Source of the DNA: Phytophthora colocasiae
Taxonomy: Eukaryota > Oomycota > Peronosporomycetes > Peronosporales > Peronosporaceae
NCBI GenBank assembly: GCA_018806915.1
Contig: JAGKQI010000043.1
Span: forward strand, 1,116,001 to 1,180,000
DNA length: 64,000 nucleotides
Direction: 5' to 3'
The notes under the pieces are model-generated. The model did no database searches, was not told the origin of the DNA, and saw nothing but the letters and a program-made list of their open reading frames with translations. The translations under genes and the position numbers were made by a program. Positions 1 through 11,789 of this stretch are shown here, piece by piece. Positions within the stretch are counted from its first letter, which is position 1. Every line of letters starts with the position of its first letter.

Positions 1-1390
1 ATTGACCAGACTCTGCCACGTGCAGGATCAAGTCGTTTATATCGATAGACAAGTGATGCAAACAAACTCCAAAAAATGTACCTAGTGTACCATGTCCGAC
101 GAAGAAGCACTTCCGTTCGTTCCCATTTCGTGGACATGGTCAGCAATCTTGGATACGTGTTATATAGCTTCAGTCTCAAATCTCCGAGATGTTCTCCTTT
201 CTCGTGTAAAATCCCAAACATATCTATACTATCTTGTCTCATGAGATTTTTAGGATAAAAGCCGATTGAAGCATTAGATGGCTTATGAAATCATCCACAC
301 AAGTGGTTGTTCTCCTCCTGCAACGGGATTTTCTTTTCGTACATCCGTTCGATGAATTGGCTGATCAAGTAAATACCACGTACTTCACAATTTATCCAAG
401 GTGAATTATCCAAAAGCTTGAACGGAGCTCAATTCCGTCTTTAAGGTTCCACACACCGCTCACCCATTTAAACGGTGTCACACAGGGTCCGTAACTATTG
501 CCGATATTTGCAATGTCATATTGTTGATCCTCAACCCCAATAACATGCAATTTTTTATACAGGTTAATCTTGGCTATAGCCAAATGAGTCGTTGACATGT
601 GTGGTTGTTTTGGCAATGGATGGTAGCGAGAACGGGTGGTGTGGCCACGTTTACACACATTATTACAGTTGCTTGTCATTTCCTAACTGAAATATATTAT
701 ATCAGTTGATTTGTGTGTTGCATGTATGATGTCGAGGAAATCGGACTATGACTTGTGTGTGTTGGTTGAAGAGGTTGGACGCGGTGGGAGGGTTCTCGAG
801 GTAACCCCCCCCCCTTCCAGGCGCATCGACAGCAATACTCATGAGAAAAGACGAAACCCATCATAGTGTCACATATCCATGTGACCTACTGACTTGGTTG
901 ACATTGTCGAAAAATGTGGCAATAACTCAATTATTTATTGGCTTGGATGAAGGCCTCAATCCGTATGACATTGTATTTTTCCTATCCCTGGTGTAGCATC
1001 CACTTTGTCCATTGTATCGTCATCTTTCAGCCACAAATCGTGCTTCAGCTTCTTCGCTTCGACATACGTCAAGTCGTTCCGCTTTTGCTTCTTTCAGCAC
1101 GTATTGTACCTCCGATGTGCGAATTGTGGAAGCTAAACGATTGGTCTGGGTTTCACTAAGAGAGAAGGTGATTCATGTTAGTGGTGGTTCCTCCATGCAG
1201 TAACCAGCGCATATTACTACTTCAGTAGCCGCCAATCTATTGCTATAGAAAAAAAAATCACTCCATATAACCCAAAGAAGAAGAAAATGAGTTGATTAAC
1301 TAGTTAGTGGATTTCTCATTTGTGTGATTCGAGATTCTACAGCTACGTACACTAAACTTGCGGATTCCAGATGTTGTTTGTCCTTTCAGA
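1..1390. other. Gene-poor region, nothing recognised
   Basis: Only short, low-complexity open frames occur on both strands, and none shows a convincing domain. A C-run lies near 805-814. The minus-strand frame at 392-679 is open for 95 codons but I recognise nothing in it. This is probably decayed transposon DNA. Confidence 0.5.
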
Positions 1391-1392
1391 GA

Positions 1393-1960
1393 TTATATCC
1401 GTCGTTGGTTCAAACCCAGTTTTCGGGTTAGCTTCTCCAGAGTAGATCGATCACAATCTAGTTCAACCGCGTGGTGGTAGATAAATTGGCAGTGCTTCTT
1501 GAAGGAAGTTTGCAGGCTGGCAATATTTGGCGTTTGAGCTAATGTTTGACGAAAGTGAATGTCGTTCCGAAGTCTCCAAACCGCATGAAACACAAAAGCT
1601 GTTTGAACTTTCCACAGTATAAGAAGTACTTTTTGGTTCCTCCTCCAGCCTCGCCACCATGTGCGAGGAGATGCTGGTGCTTTGAATATCACGAGGCTGC
1701 AGAAATAGCAACAATAGCATATTCAATGACGACCGAAAATAAACATTTCCATGGAGTCCATATCAGGAGCCGTGTTGAAGCCAATGTTGGACGCGCAGGT
1801 CCATATAACCCGAAGAGATCGCTACATCCTTTCAAGCGCTGGACACGATAAAAAGCAGTGTTCAACTGTTTCAATCGCTGTGTATGATTCTCGAACGCAT
1901 TGCTGTACAGTAGGGTTAAGTGTTTTAAAGAAATACTACGTAGTATGTAGTAGGTGAATT
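1393..1960 (-). pseudogene. LINE (non-LTR retrotransposon) 3' fragment
   Basis: Minus-strand frames, interrupted by stops and shifts, read a zinc-binding motif of the type found at the C-terminus of LINE reverse transcriptases (TVEHCFLSCPALERM near 1840-1880). About 200 bases further on comes a tail of the form FHAVWRLRNDIHFRQ, which resembles the 'H.iW..RN...' ending of these proteins. No reverse transcriptase core is visible, so only the 3' end survives. The assignment rests on these two motifs and is tentative. Confidence 0.5.
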
Positions 1961-2103
1961 GCGTAGATTTCATATGGGATCAGATTGCAACTGAAACTGG
2001 ATCAGGGATCAGAATATAAGCGGTATAGTTTCTGATCAGAGCACCGTTAAAAAAAAAGTTGTTTATAGTCCCGAAATACGTGAAGTAAAACGGAAAGAGA
2101 CTA

Positions 2104-2402
2104 CATTCCGACCGGATTTCGAGTACACCAGCCGACCAGTTCGTACCGTACTTTTGCGGTGTTTCTAGCGCACAACGTCGAGAACAAGCGCGATGGAGAA
2201 CTCTGGCTGGCGGTTTAATGCTCCGTGTGCGGAGCACGCGCGCTTAAACTTCAGCGCTACTGACGGATCAAGCGAAGGCGAAGCCGGAGCGGGTTTAGGG
2301 TCTGCACTCGCTAGCGTAGCGAGCCGCTAGGGGTGCTGGGATCGCGCGCAGCGCGCAGCTGGGTTGTAAAGGGTAGTAGAGAGAGGACAAGCGCTGGCAT
2401 TT
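2104..2402 (-). repeat. GC-hairpin repeat family, truncated copy
   Basis: This stretch is the reverse complement of sequence found twice at 12119-13268. It shares the end CCGGATTTCGAGTACACC, the unit with GCTCCGCACACGGAGC-type hairpins, the 'GCGCGCAGCGCGCAGC' palindrome and the block near 2290. It stops at about 2402, where the other copies continue, so it looks 3' truncated. It contains no gene. Confidence 0.8.
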
Positions 2403-2565
2403 CTAATGCGTGAGTACACTATTTCATTGATCCGAAACTATTGATCTTGATTTAAAATTGTATACAGTCAAATTGCATTTCGGACTATTTGGTTATTGAA
2501 CTACATGTAGATCCAGTTCCATCCAGGAACTGACCCCCAAAAAATATAACCGCGTTGTATCCCTT

Positions 2566-3450
2566 TAATCACTCCATTCATGGAGCCATTGGGTGGACGC
2601 ACGAAGATGAAGAGAATTCTGTGGAGAGAAGAAGAGAAACAAGTGGCGTCAATACCGTTGGGTGGATGGGTTATCAAAGCCCCCTAAAGGCTCCTCCAGA
2701 GGAAAAAGAGTCCTTGTGGGATCACCTGGTATTGACAAGCGGATGCTATTGATTTTTATGGTGTTTCGTGTATCTCTTTCTCAAGGCCAAAAAGTAGGTG
2801 CTGGTATATCTAAAACGGGGAAAGCTTACTTAGGGTTGCTGTCTCATCCATCTCGGCTATGAAAACGGCAACACGGTGTATTTTACAGTGCAAAAGTGCA
2901 TACCAGAACGCGGAACTTCGTAATCACCAGGGTTTCTCCAAGTTGTGGCTGCTGCTCGGTGAATTTGACTATGATCAGATTCCAAAGGGGCTAACTACAT
3001 TCCGAATGCTGGCAACATCACAGCAACCAGACCTGAAGGAAGGCGAACAGGAGTATACGTATACAGCTGAAAGAAGCAGGATTGGGAAGAGTACGACATG
3101 GAAGACCGATTCTACTATTCTGGCGGATACGTTCGGTTGTTTACAGACGAGTCCATGAATACCCTCATGGAGATTGAAAGGCATATCTCTGCGGCATGCT
3201 CATTCATGGAAGACAAGGACATTGTAGCTGGTATGCCACAGATTCGTCAAGAATACTCAAGATCCCCAGAATTATTTGTATTGGGGAACATTCAAAATGT
3301 GCAATTAACTTGTTAACCAACAAACTTCGGTCAGAAGAGCTTCTTCGCTTCTTCCACTGGGCTCAAAGAGCTCACTATGACTCACTCACTGGTCTACGTT
3401 TCGAGATTTGTCTGCTTTGTTTGGCTTTCGACAACATTTTGGCGCAGTCA
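2566..3450 (+). pseudogene. CRN (Crinkler) effector pseudogene
   Basis: Frames between 2566 and 3450 are a decayed copy of the C-terminal half of the CRN gene at 17836-19854. They match the region just before the P-loop (WREE.KQVASI), the P-loop itself, the 'TFRMLATS' segment and the 'LRSEELLRFFHWAQ' segment. The P-loop lysine-serine pair is altered (GSPGIDKR instead of GSPGIGKS). Several stops and frameshifts separate the pieces, and the LFLAK N-terminus is missing. It cannot make a full effector. It continues into an unrelated dehydrogenase relic. Confidence 0.8.
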
Positions 3451-3522
3451 ACCGAATCAAATTACAATTTCCTATTCTTCGAGCAGGGAGAACGCATATC
3501 TACTCCTCTCTATCACCCAAAG

Positions 3523-3817
3523 CACCATGGTTCACCACGTCGCCTTCCGCCTGCACTTCGCGCAACAACCTGCAAGCCATCTCCGAACCCAGACCGACCA
3601 TCTCACCCAACGAAGTGCTCGTACAGATCCGCGACGTCGCACTCAATTACCGAGACGTCGCCGTGGCTGACAGCACGTATCGTGCCGTGCTCTGATGGTG
3701 CGTGCGTCGTGAGATCAGCTCAGCCGTCGACGACTTCCAATTGGGTGACAAGGCGATCACCAACTTAGACGCCACGAACCCGACTGGCTGCACTCTCTCG
3801 GAGGGATACTGGACGGT
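3523..3817 (+). pseudogene. Zinc-type alcohol dehydrogenase (MDR) fragment
   Basis: The frames read an MDR-family N-terminal core: EPRPTISPNEVLVQIRDVAL then NYRDVAVADSTYR and, in a shifted frame, 'SAVDDFQLGDKAITN'. These correspond to the first beta-strands and the GD.V motif of zinc-type alcohol dehydrogenases/quinone reductases. A stop follows the STYR motif and a shift separates the two parts. Only about 95 codons are present and the Rossmann domain is missing. Confidence 0.6.
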
Positions 3818-4405
3818 ATGTTCAGGATAGGATTAGTAGGCATAGGAAATACCATAAAGAGAATCGAATTTGCCCTGAACCACTCAAGTGCCTTCGCTAC
3901 GCCTGGAACAGGGAACTACATTGGTTCTACGAGCGTCCGGAAGGTAACGATACGTGACCTAGTATAGCGGTTAAGACTGGATAATATATTGGTCAGCTTT
4001 GCCCTATCTAGTGAAGTATCCTTTAAGTGCAAACCCCGGATCGGAAGGAATTGGTTGTTTAGCCTAAGGATCCAGTCGAATCTCGCCCTCTCAAGACCCC
4101 CGCTATCGGAAGCGGAAAACAACGGAAAGGAAGGGACTGAATCCCAAACATTGGATTATTGGAAGACCTGGATCAAGAACCAGGCACCCGGATCAAGGCT
4201 CGAGAACTCGCCTACGACCGGGATTAAGTACCCCGAGGTGGAGTGAAGAACTTCCACGCTACCTCAAACCCCTGCGTCACGCAAGACTTTCTTCCGACCT
4301 ACAAGACATCCTCGGAAGTCACCTGGAAGAGCGTAACCCGCCTACCGAGTACACAAGGTGGAACTACACACACACAGATCACGGATCATCGGGGTACCCC
4401 CTCCG
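3818..4405. other. Intergenic, nothing recognised
   Basis: No open frame here has a recognisable domain. The base composition and the scattered short frames fit a decayed retroelement, but I see no long terminal repeats or polymerase motifs. Confidence 0.4.
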
Positions 4406-5273
4406 TTAGTCGGTGTCTGGGCACAAGTGGCGATCGGGACCTGCCTCAACGCGATTTTGGCAGATCCGCTCCACCACAATATCATTCATGCGTTTTAGAG
4501 CTGCTGCCTTCTCCTTTTCGCTAGCGGTGGGGTGCTCCCTTGCACACGAGACAGCCATCGCGCGGCGGAGTGCGTGGTTTCGCATCTTCAGGCTTTTTCT
4601 GGTTTCTCTCACTGCCTGCCTACTGCTGATTCTGCGAGCCTTTGCTCTTGAACGAAGATGCCGGTTTCTTGCTGCTGCTGTTTGTCCTCGGGTTGATAGA
4701 AGTCTTATCCACTTGCTTGATTCTTGGGAGAGTCTATGGTAATGGTGCTGCTCACGGGCACGTTCAACTAACGCCTCGTAGAGCGCGATGTCGTCCTTCT
4801 TCAACACTGGTTTGGTGATGGTTAGACGCTCCATCTCCAGCTTCAACACGTCGGGCGGAATTTCTTTTGAAGGTATTTGCATCGTAGCTTCATGTGTTCG
4901 TCACAATTCGGTTCGTTTCACGACCACTGCCCGGAATCCCACCTAGACCGTGATCCTCCAAATCTACCACACGAGCTTTGGTGTTCTCAATCATGAGATC
5001 CATTATTAGTTTGTCATTGAAGATCTTATCCATGTCTGGGATGTGGCTGTTCTGCAGCGCTGAGCAACGCCGTGTTACCACCAGTCCGAGGTCTTCATCG
5101 GTCACGTCAGCCACTCGCTTCTTCAGCTCGAAGCGAGCAAGGTGGTTCAAGGTGCGTGGTTCAATCGAGTTGCGGATCGAGGTGACAATGTGATCGTATT
5201 GCTCACCAGGCTCGGAGGCTGAACTATGCCGGTTGCGGAACGGTCATTTCAACGTCACCGTCCGCGTCTGTAG
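4406..5273 (-). pseudogene. Unrecognised broken gene
   Basis: On the minus strand a start at 5273 opens a short acidic N-terminus (MATDADGDVEMTVPQPA). After a one-base shift it continues as a frame reading 'NHLARFELKKRVADVTDED'. This ends at 4890 and is followed, in another frame, by a basic 158-residue stretch rich in Arg, Glu and Lys ending at 4406. The three pieces look like one gene with two lesions or unseen introns. I do not recognise the family. A gag-like or transposon-associated protein is possible but not shown. Confidence 0.4.
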
Positions 5274-5886
5274 CCATGTTGCTTGTATTGTTCGGTTTCG
5301 ACTTGAAAATACAGCGGTCGGCCCGCTTCTTCCTCTTGCCTCGGTTTCTGGTTCCTCCAGAAAGTATACTTTGTGGTCTCCAGTACAAAGGAAAGTAAAT
5401 TGAATTGTGTTGGTTAGCTCAAAGCTCTAAGTACGGTTTGGCCTTGCTTCTAGGCCACGTCTAGAATACGCATTCTAGAACTACAAGCACCAACTTGTGC
5501 TTTGCCCTGGATTTGCAACATGCATGGCGGCGGACACGAGATCGCCCAGGGCTGGCCACACCACGTTATCAACTACCGCAAGACGCCGGACTGGGACGAG
5601 CGGCCATGGCGCTGACGTCGTGATCGAAAACGGCGAAGTCCGGTTCGTATTCTTAGGCGATCAACTTTGGTTAACGTTTTGGAAGTGATTTGAACATTTA
5701 CCTTTTTTGTCTTGATCGGAGATCCATTTAAAATCCTTCGTGGGCACCACCATTAATGACAAGAAGTAGAAGCCGTAAACAATTGGAAACTATCAGCAAG
5801 GAGACCTATACAGTCTTCAGTGCTAATGTTTTCAAGAATATCCACCCTTCTCGAACATCATCACATACTATATATAGTTAACATTT
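5274..5886. other. Intergenic flank of the piggyBac insertion
   Basis: One plus-strand frame near 5500-5600 reads a protein-like stretch (EIAQGWPHHVINYRKTPDW) but is interrupted soon after, and I do not recognise it. Nothing else is visible up to the TTAA target at 5887. Confidence 0.35.
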
Positions 5887-8800
5887 TTAACCCCTCCGTT
5901 ACCAACGTCGTAAGTTACGACTTAGCAGTGGACACAAGTCGTAACTTGCGACGTAGCTGAAGGCCTCAAACAGTAAATGGCTCGGAAAAAGTGGCCACAA
6001 TAATGAAACCAAGTCAAAATAGACGAGCGCAAAACATTAGTTGACACAGGTCAAATGTGGCCAGAACATAAAATAGCTCGATGTGCAGCAAATCTACGCG
6101 ATCAGATGATGTGTGAGCGCCGTTGGTCGTTTGAGTGGCTGGCAGAGAGACCTCATTCCAGATTTTGCCGGCATGGCAAGAATACGAAAGAGCCCCGCCA
6201 CCAGGCAGTCAGTGATCTCGGATGCAATCCGCAACGTGGATTTCAAGCATCTCTGGCGGCAGCTACGAGCCGCCGGTTGGACATCGAAACGGCCATCGGG
6301 ACTTTCAAACGAGTGGTCGTATTCCTCGCCTAATGGCGAATCGTTTGTCGGTACTGTTCACTATTCTCTAATTATCAGCTCAAAATACTAATATGTTATG
6401 GTGAAGGGAAGATGCTGGCGTCGGATTCGCACTCGAATCAGGACTCTCAGTGGATAGCAGCGAAGCGCACCAGACTGAGGATAGTGACGAAGGGTCCAAC
6501 GAGCCGGATACTGAGGCCAATACGATGACAGCCTCCCAGATTGACACCACGATCATGTTATCTGCGAACACTATCGACCACATCTTTGACGCAGACGCTG
6601 AGGTGGCCGTAGATCCATCGCCACAAGAGGTCGCTGATCCAGAGAGTAGTGGTGCTGACGCTGTTGAGGAAGGTGACGAAGCCGAGGCCAATATTGCCGT
6701 GGCGGTGAACGACGTGAATGGTGACAGAGATGAGGTCACCAATGTACTGTGGGTAAATGCAAGCGATGTGAACGTGGTGCACGATGACAATCATTCGGAT
6801 GAGTACGAGTCAATTGGTTCCAGTGGCAGTGACGCTAGTGATAATAGCGGCGACGAGGGTATCGTGCGTCGCGAGTACCCAAGCGACGCAGACGAACTAG
6901 ACGACGATGTGGCCGGTATGGATGACGCGTTCATTCAGTCGCTAGGGGGAAGTCTAGCTTTAGACGCTATTGACATGAATGCACTTCGGCAGTTCTCATG
7001 GAGCCCATCTTCGTCGGAGTTCGAGCCTTCACATGCCGACTACCCCCAGTTATCAACCGATATTGCCACACCGATACCAGAATTGCAAGACGCAGCCGAT
7101 TCACCTCTTCATCTTCTATTCTACTTTGTACCGAAGTCATTGTGGGTGCGTATTACGAAGGAGACCAATCGCTACAAGAAACAAACTGCGCATACAAGAG
7201 CACAGCGAATAAGAACAAAGCAGTTGAAGCGCGGCGTTACATCTCCCGAGCGAGTGAGGCAGATTGAGCGGCGGTTGCTAGCTGAGCCAAAGTATGCGGT
7301 CCACGAGGTGCTGCACGTTATGGGCTTACTCGTTGCTAGAATGCTGAATCCAATGACCCGGCGATTTTCTCGGCATTGGGCAATGACTGAAGAAGGCGCG
7401 ATTCCTGCTGGAAACTTTAGCAAGTTTATGGCGCGTAATCGCTGCACCTCTATTCTACGAGACCTACATTTCGTCGACAACGAAGCTCCACGTGTTCAAG
7501 ACAAGCTCTGGAAGTTGAGACCTGTTGTAGATACGTTGCAATCGCGCTTCTTGTCGGGATGGACGCTACCCAGTAAGTTCTCATTTGACGAAGGCGTTTT
7601 ATCCGCTACCTCAAGACGAAACACAACACGTATGTTTATGCCTGACAAACCACGGCGTTACGGCACTAAACTCTTTATAATGTGTGATTCAGAAACAGCG
7701 TATTGTCACCGGTAAGCTATTCATTCAACTGTAAGTCGTAACTTTCGACTTTCTAACTGTGATCATGCACGATACGTCGTAACTTGCTGCTTATAGCTTT
7801 GAGGTATACATTGGCAAAAGGGAAGCTGCGGACACTGACAAACAAGCGATGGACAGCAAGACCGGTGCAGCCGCTGTTGTGAGGAACATGAGTGTAGTTC
7901 TTGGAGACCGTCCTCAAGGATTCCGGCTCGTTGTGATCGACCGCTTTTATTCATCGGTGGCTCTGGCTCAACAGCTTCTCGCTATGTCTATCTACGTTCT
8001 GGGCACTATCCAGATCAACCGAATCGGATACGACAAGAACATTATTGAGAGACGCAAAACTCGGCCTCGTAGTGTCCAGCGTGGTTCGTTCGCATTCTCC
8101 CGCGCCGCCGCCGTCCCACTGATGGTCGCATGCCATTGGTGGGACCGCAAGCCAGTACACTATCTCGCTACGGGCCCAGCGATGTCTGAATCAAGTATAA
8201 ACCGGAATATCAAGGGAACTGGTCCGCCTAACAGTCAAATGCCCCAAGCTCGTTAGCGATTACCAACGCTGGATGGGCGGAGTTGATGTTCACGATCAAC
8301 TCCGCCTCCAGTCTTACTCAATCCAGACAACTTTCCGGTTCCAGAAGTACTATAAGTCGTTGTTTATGGGCTTCTTGGATATGGCACTGGTCAATGCCTA
8401 CATCACCCACAAACAGACCTGCCTGGTCAAGCGGCGCGCTCCAAAGGACCGTGGAGATTGGTATCTCCTCCTACACAAGCAACTGCTCCAGCTCAAAGAT
8501 GAAGACTTCGTAGAGGTTCTCGTCCCGACACCTTCTCCAGCTACACGTTCTCGGAAGCGGCGACGCTTGGACGGCCACAGTCACGTTCAGTTCGATGATT
8601 TGGTTACGGTGTCTGGCGTTCAAAAGCGCCGTCAGCGCTCGTGTAAGGTCTGCGCTCTTCTCCGTGGTGAGAGAAAGAAGTCCTTCCAAACTACCTACTA
8701 CTGCGATGACTGCTCGCGTCCTGACGCAAAATGCTTTCTTTGCCCGAAAGCGCGTCGCATGTATGGAGGTGTGTCGAAGACCTGTTACCAAATTTGGCAC

Positions 8801-9310
8801 GAGGACTTCGACAGTGGAGCCTCAATTCCAGAGTCGCTGGGCAAGAGGATAGTGCTGCGTCGCTCAGGTAAAGTAGGCTCGCGCAACCCCACTCGGCGTG
8901 AGCTGCTTCACAACTTGGACAATGAGGATCATGTCGGCGTTGATGAGGATGGGAAGGAGGCTACAGTGTAACCACGATAAATTGATTGCATTAGCACGAC
9001 ACGTTGATTTTGTTGATTCTGTTCAGTTTATGGGGCCTCATCACTCTCTCTGATCGGAATCTGCACAACTAGCGCTGCCTGTCTGCTTCGTAAAGTAGTA
9101 AGTGGCATCGTTCTCGAAAAAATGGTCTGGGCAAAGTCGTAACTTTGACGACTTTGAGTCAACAAACCTTTGAGAAATTATGTGGCTCATCTCGTGCATG
9201 TTTTCGTGGAATGGCCACGACAATACAAATATCAATACAATAAGAACGTCGTAACTTACGACGAAAAATTAGTGATTCCTGCACGCGTTTTCTGGTAACG
9301 GAGGGGTTAA
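5887..9310 (+). mobile_element. piggyBac-like DNA transposon, both ends matching
   Basis: The element is bounded by TTAA at 5887-5890 and 9307-9310. It has perfect 14-bp terminal inverted repeats: CCCCTCCGTTACCA at 5891-5904 and its reverse complement at 9293-9306. TTAA duplication is the hallmark of the piggyBac superfamily, and the element encodes a piggyBac-type transposase. Just inside each end lies the palindrome GTCGTAA-N-TTACGAC (5907-5921 and 9248-9262); related copies occur at 5938, 7735, 7776 and 9136. Its right end lies 27 bp past the stop codon of the GH5 gene at 9338-10750, so it landed in that gene's 3' flank. Identical ends suggest a fairly recent insertion. Confidence 0.95.
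6134..8971 (+). pseudogene. piggyBac-like transposase, frameshifted
   Basis: This is a DDE transposase of the piggyBac family (DDE_Tnp_1_7). An N-terminal exon (about 6134-6350; motif WRQLRAAGWTSKRPSGLSNE) is followed by a probable intron with a TACTAAT branch site, then an acidic region from about 6410. The catalytic core starts at about 7080. An 85-bp intron (7712-7796, GTAAGC...TATAG) joins YCHR to FEVYIGK in frame. The presumed catalytic Asp residues lie in FSFDEG, VVIDRFYSS and GGVDVHDQ. A one-base shift at about 8215-8240 separates the last of these from the rest, so full-length protein is not made unless this is a sequencing error. The C-terminus has a Cys-rich zinc-finger domain (CKVC...CDDC...CFLC) typical of the family. 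The splice phase of the first intron does not fit cleanly. Confidence 0.85.
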
Positions 9311-9337
9311 CGACACAGCCAAACGTCTAGGATATGT

Positions 9338-10750
9338 TCACGACTGTTGCTGTTGTGTCTGATCTGTAGATGTTGAGCTGGTCGTAGTTGTTTGCTGTTG
9401 TTGCTGCTGTTGCTGCTGTTCCTGGTCACTAGAACTCGAAGTTGTGACAGCTGAGGAACTGCCACTGCTGGAAGGGAACAGAATCGCCTTAAGCTTCTCG
9501 TCACGCAGAACGGCACGCAGCGACCACATGTTGTCGCCCGTCTCGTCCTCGTAAATGCGCCAACTCCAGTACGTCCAACCTCCTCCCGCCTGGTTCACCA
9601 CATCCGTCTCAGCCTGCGCGAACTCGTAGAACAGCTCTAGATCGTTCTCGAACTTCCCGTTGGTGGAGAAGCACCACTCGCCGATGAAGAGGCGATTGTG
9701 GCCCGAGACCGAGTTCCACTGCGTCACGTCACCCTGGAAGTTCACCTTGACGCTCGTATTCACCAGATCAGCGTCGGACACGTCGTCGTATCCCCATACA
9801 AAGTACGGATGCCATTCAACCCAAACGTTCGTGTACGCAGGGGCCAACATGAAGTCGGTCAGGATGTCGGGGGACTGTTCGTACAGCAACGGTGCGACAG
9901 TCAACACGCACTCACTACCAGTAGCTCGGACAGCAGTGTATGCTCGTTCATAGTAGTCGTACAGTACATCAGTAGTTGTGTCGCCGTTCGGTTCGTTCAG
10001 AAGTCCAAAGCCTAGAAACGCTTCTTCGTCTTTGTATCTGTCAGCCAAGTACGACACCATCGAGATGGTATTGTTGACATTTTCAGCGAATTCTGCCCAG
10101 AATTCGGATCCGTAGACACTGGGCGACGAGTTGTCAGCTCCGTTCTGCGATCCTTTCGCCGCGTGGATACTCAGCAACACCGCAACGTTGTGCTTCTTGG
10201 CCCAGTCGGTGATCAACAGATCCAAATACTTCAGAGTGCCGTTCGTGTACATTTTCCACTCAGCTTTACCGGACGGATCATTGTCGTCAAAGCCGACGAT
10301 CCAATAGCCGATAGGAACGCGAACCGTATTGATACCGATTGCTGCGATCTCAGCGATGTCACTCTCGTTGATGAACGTCGAGTGATGATAGTCGAAGTGC
10401 GACCGGATGTCATCCGGGTCGGTGGCTTCAGCGATGGCCGTGTATTCGCCGTGACTGGCGTTTACAGCCCCCGTCCAGAAATCTGCAGAGCTGGTCATCC
10501 AGTACTCAGCTACCAGCCACGAGCCGAGGTTGACGCCTTTACAGGTCGTTTCTCCGTTGCGAATACTGTACTGCACGTGCGTCGAGGTGGATCCGGAGGT
10601 GGAGGTTGCAGTGGTCGAAGCTTCCGAGTCTGGAGCTTGCACTGTACCAATGTATTGTTGCTTATTGGAACTGCCTGAAGCATCGAAGGTGATGGCCGAT
10701 GTCGTTGCGACTGCAATTGCACTGAAGAGACAAGAGAGCGATCGCAACAT
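9338..10750 (-). CDS. Secreted exo-beta-1,3-glucanase (GH5)
   Basis: This 470-residue protein starts at the ATG at 10750; an upstream in-frame TTG is ignored. It has a signal peptide (MLRSLSCLFSAIAVATTSA), a Ser/Thr-rich linker and a GH5 exo-1,3-beta-glucanase domain. Visible family motifs are GVNLGSWLVAEYWMT, the acid/base Glu in LLNEPNG (about residue 251) and the nucleophile Glu in FIGEW (about residue 357). The tail is rich in Ser, Thr and Gln runs. Such enzymes release glucose from beta-1,3-glucans and in oomycetes are thought to remodel the wall or feed on glucan. It has no introns. A broken paralogue lies upstream (11326-14221), and a piggyBac element sits directly downstream. Confidence 0.92.
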   Translation of the reverse strand: MLRSLSCLFSAIAVATTSAITFDASGSSNKQQYIGTVQAPDSEASTTATSTSGSTSTHVQYSIRNGETTCKGVNLGSWLVAEYWMTSSADFWTGAVNASHGEYTAIAEATDPDDIRSHFDYHHSTFINESDIAEIAAIGINTVRVPIGYWIVGFDDNDPSGKAEWKMYTNGTLKYLDLLITDWAKKHNVAVLLSIHAAKGSQNGADNSSPSVYGSEFWAEFAENVNNTISMVSYLADRYKDEEAFLGFGLLNEPNGDTTTDVLYDYYERAYTAVRATGSECVLTVAPLLYEQSPDILTDFMLAPAYTNVWVEWHPYFVWGYDDVSDADLVNTSVKVNFQGDVTQWNSVSGHNRLFIGEWCFSTNGKFENDLELFYEFAQAETDVVNQAGGGWTYWSWRIYEDETGDNMWSLRAVLRDEKLKAILFPSSSGSSSAVTTSSSSDQEQQQQQQQQQTTTTSSTSTDQTQQQQS

Positions 10751-11325
10751 GGTGGGAAGGCTGTGACGGGACCAAAGCAAAACGAGAAGTGGACGTCACA
10801 GTTCGAGTGGATCGTGTGACTGAGCGGGGGTGACCATTATGCAGAGGAGTGGGGAGGTGGCTCCATCGACATCCTTCTGGTCTCCACAGCCGATGGCCAT
10901 CCGCGTCAGCGACAGCTGGAGTCATATTGGTGAATTCGTCTAGTTGTGCACTGCACCGCACGGGTTGTTTGAATACATTAAACTATGATACCGAATATGA
11001 TGGCTTCATTGATTTCGTAAGTATATCAAAATCTATTTGATTTAACATTTAATAACCTATTACTTAGCATTTCATGGGTATTTTCATTTGCACGTCCCAT
11101 CTGCCGACTAGGAAAAGCAAGACACTCGAAATCAGGATCTTGGCCATACTTCGACATCGTCCTGTTCATTTGCTTGCTCGTCTTCAGTTATCCCGACCAG
11201 TTCGTCGTACTTCTGATACAGATATTGCAGGCATCGCCAATGTCTGGACGATATCAAAACGTATTCTCTATTTAGATGTTCGTCGCTACACTTCCTTCAC
11301 ACCGAAACTACAACTATTCCTCCGT
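10751..11325. other. Intergenic between the two GH5 genes
   Basis: It contains the upstream region of the GH5 gene at 9338-10750. A short minus-strand frame near 11150-11280 (HWRCLQYLYQKYDELVG) is protein-like, but I recognise nothing in it and see no start or domain. Confidence 0.4.
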
Positions 11326-11610
11326 TCAGCTCTGCTGCGTGTTGGAGTTCTGGAAGAAAATATCCTTAAACCTGTCGTCGCGCAGGACACTCCGTAGCGA
11401 CCAGGCGTTGAATCCAGTCTCGTCGCCATAAAGTCTCCAACTCCAGAAGGTGAAACCTCCACCAGCCTGGTACATGACGTCAACCATTGCCTTGCAAAAC
11501 TCGTAGTATCCTTCCTGGTTGTCACTGAACTTTCCAGCCGTAGCAAAGCTCCACTCGCCAATGAAGAGGCGATTGTGGTTCTCGCGAGCATTCCACTGGC
11601 TCACACTGGA

Positions 11611-11789
11611 AGGGGATTAATTCCGAGTACCAGTGGCCGGACTCGCCATTCTGCCAGGTTACCCTTGTACTTTTTTCCCGCCAATTTTTTGTACTCGGAA
11701 TTCTGCCATTGTACTCGGAATTCTACCGATGTGAACTCGGGTTTCGGCCGGCGCTGGCGGTATTGTCGGTTACCGGTATGTGTACTCGG
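11611..11789. repeat. Repeat element copy a (inverted partner of copy b)
   Basis: It begins with GGGGATTAATTCCGAGTACC next to GH5 part 3. It then runs through a GC-rich stretch (near 11745) that is found as its reverse complement at about 11970-12110. The last about 20 bp of the family end are missing at its junction with GH5 part 2. Copies a and b therefore form long inverted repeats around the flipped GH5 piece. Confidence 0.85.

Noticed and set aside
3818..5300. LTR retrotransposon
   Set aside because: No paired long terminal repeats, primer-binding site or polymerase motifs could be seen; gag-like character alone is not enough.
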